Shown: one piece after another, positions 5,363 through 5,695 of the stretch | Layout: each line of letters starts with the position of its first letter | Numbering within the stretch: the first letter of the stretch is position 1 | Source of the DNA: Caulobacteraceae bacterium | GTDB lineage: Bacteria; Pseudomonadota; Alphaproteobacteria; Caulobacterales; Caulobacteraceae | DNA: 5,695 nucleotides | Direction of reading: 5' to 3' | NCBI GenBank assembly: GCA_025351125.1 | Contig: JANXWN010000311.1 | Location: 1 to 5,695, forward strand | Notes under the pieces: model-generated | Told to the model about the DNA's origin: nothing | The model's database searches: none | What the model saw: only the letters and a program-made list of their open reading frames with translations | Translations under genes and position numbers: made by a program

Positions 5363-5547
5363 GACGTGTCCCTCCAACGATGGCGTAGGTGAAAAAAATC
5401 AAATCGCCCAGGACATTACTTTCATCAATGCCCCATTTCTGAATAATTACCACCTCATCTTATCGTTATTTTAAGAAACCGTTGTGGATATTTACCTTAT
5501 TGCTGTTCAAATTGCCGTGATCGTAGGAAGGCGATAAATTCGCGCGG
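5363..5547 (-). promoter_or_regulatory. AT-rich intergenic region, likely promoter region of the EXORDIUM-like gene
   Basis: These 185 bases are markedly richer in A and T than the flanking genes, especially 5380-5520, and hold no supported gene. The strand and position make this the expected promoter and 5' untranslated region of the gene starting at 5362. Several AT hexamers such as TAAAAT and GATAAG are present on the minus strand around 5460-5475, but none pairs with a good -35 at normal spacing, so I do not place a promoter. Confidence 0.45.
5371..5375 (-). promoter_or_regulatory. Ribosome binding site that decides the start of the EXORDIUM-like gene
   Basis: GGAGG lies 8 bases before the ATG at 5362. 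An in-frame TTG at 5377 overlaps this site and has no ribosome binding site of its own, so the five-codon extension is rejected. Confidence 0.75.
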
Positions 5548-5559
5548 CTATTTTATCGC
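5531..5559. repeat. Perfect 8-base inverted repeat GCGATAAA...TTTATCGC across the end of the ArsC/Spx-like gene
   Basis: Arms at 5531-5538 and 5552-5559 are separated by 13 bases containing CGCGCGG; one arm lies in the last codons of the ArsC/Spx-like gene and the other beyond its stop. On the minus strand the hairpin is not followed by a T-run, so a standard intrinsic terminator is not supported. It may be a weak or Rho-assisted 3' end, or a protein-binding site. Confidence 0.5.
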
Positions 5560-5695
5560 GGCCGCGTAGGCCTCGGGCTTGAAACCAGCGACCAACCGCC
5601 CGCCATGATCAAGCACCGGTCGTTTGATCAACGAGGGTTGCGCAAGCATGAGTTCGATCGCCTTGCCGGCGTTCAGTTCGGTCTTGTCGACGTCC
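5548..5695 (-). CDS. ArsC/Spx-like thioredoxin-fold protein (YffB/arsenate reductase family), C-terminal fragment
   Basis: Only the last 48 residues are in the window; the start and the N-terminal redox cysteine region lie beyond the right edge. The visible part shows the family's C-terminal signature: TELNAGKAIELMLAQ, then PSLIKRPVLDHGGRLVAGFKPEAY. The Arg in IKRPV corresponds to the conserved arginine near the active site in ArsC and Spx proteins. Proteins of this size and ending in proteobacteria are usually the YffB/Spx-like branch, often annotated as arsenate reductase, and many are of unknown function. True arsenate reductase activity cannot be judged without the N-terminal C-x5-R region. 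No other arsenic gene is visible. The stop lies 185 bases before the next gene. Confidence 0.85.
   Translation of the reverse strand, partial: DVDKTELNAGKAIELMLAQPSLIKRPVLDHGGRLVAGFKPEAYAAAIK

Noticed and set aside
5244..5453. Minus-strand open frame of 69 codons across the start of the EXORDIUM-like gene
   Set aside because: It lies in another frame, has no ribosome binding site that I can see and no recognisable domain; the overlapping gene has a strong GGAGG and family motifs.

Overview
The window looks like a piece of an alphaproteobacterial chromosome. Base composition is moderately GC-rich, and the PanB protein (RARKGG and VCLTAYTAP near its N-terminus, then VGDSVGMVLHG) reads like alphaproteobacterial PanB. 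The genus cannot be set from the sequence. All eight genes I can support lie on the minus strand, so transcription runs from high to low coordinates. Both ends of the window cut a gene. No RNA gene, CRISPR array, insertion sequence, phage gene or origin was seen, and no gene-free stretch exceeds about 190 bases.

In order of transcription: (1) the last 48 residues of an ArsC/Spx-like thioredoxin-fold protein (5548-5695). (2) An AT-rich intergenic region, then a 314-residue protein (4418-5362) with an HELNE...TDP motif and a following WY...GGE..D block, resembling the EXORDIUM/PHI-1 type of metallopeptidase-like proteins. (3) A 148-base intergenic region with inverted repeats, then a beta-class carbonic anhydrase (3664-4269) with all expected zinc and active-site residues. 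(4) A 114-base intergenic region, then a tightly packed cluster: a three-helix DUF6249-like membrane protein (3118-3549), an ECF sigma factor (2506-3093), a small two-helix membrane protein that is probably its anti-sigma factor (2103-2513, overlapping the sigma gene by 8 bases), panB (1262-2095, 7 bases further on), and a secreted beta-propeller protein with Asp-box/BNR repeats (1-1209, 52 bases further on, running off the window).

The most coherent unit is the DUF6249 - ECF sigma - membrane anti-sigma trio. It looks like an envelope-sensing regulatory module whose anti-sigma factor lacks the usual zinc-binding (ZAS) signature. panB makes ketopantoate for pantothenate and coenzyme A synthesis. 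It sits directly after this module with no clear ribosome binding site, which suggests read-through and translational coupling, although the metabolic gene and the sigma factor need not be functionally linked. Carbonic anhydrase and the EXORDIUM-like gene appear to be separate units. Nothing here is clearly a new biological system; the points most worth a second look are the non-ZAS anti-sigma module, its link to panB, and the signal-less HELNE protein with an A9 homopolymer near its N-terminus.
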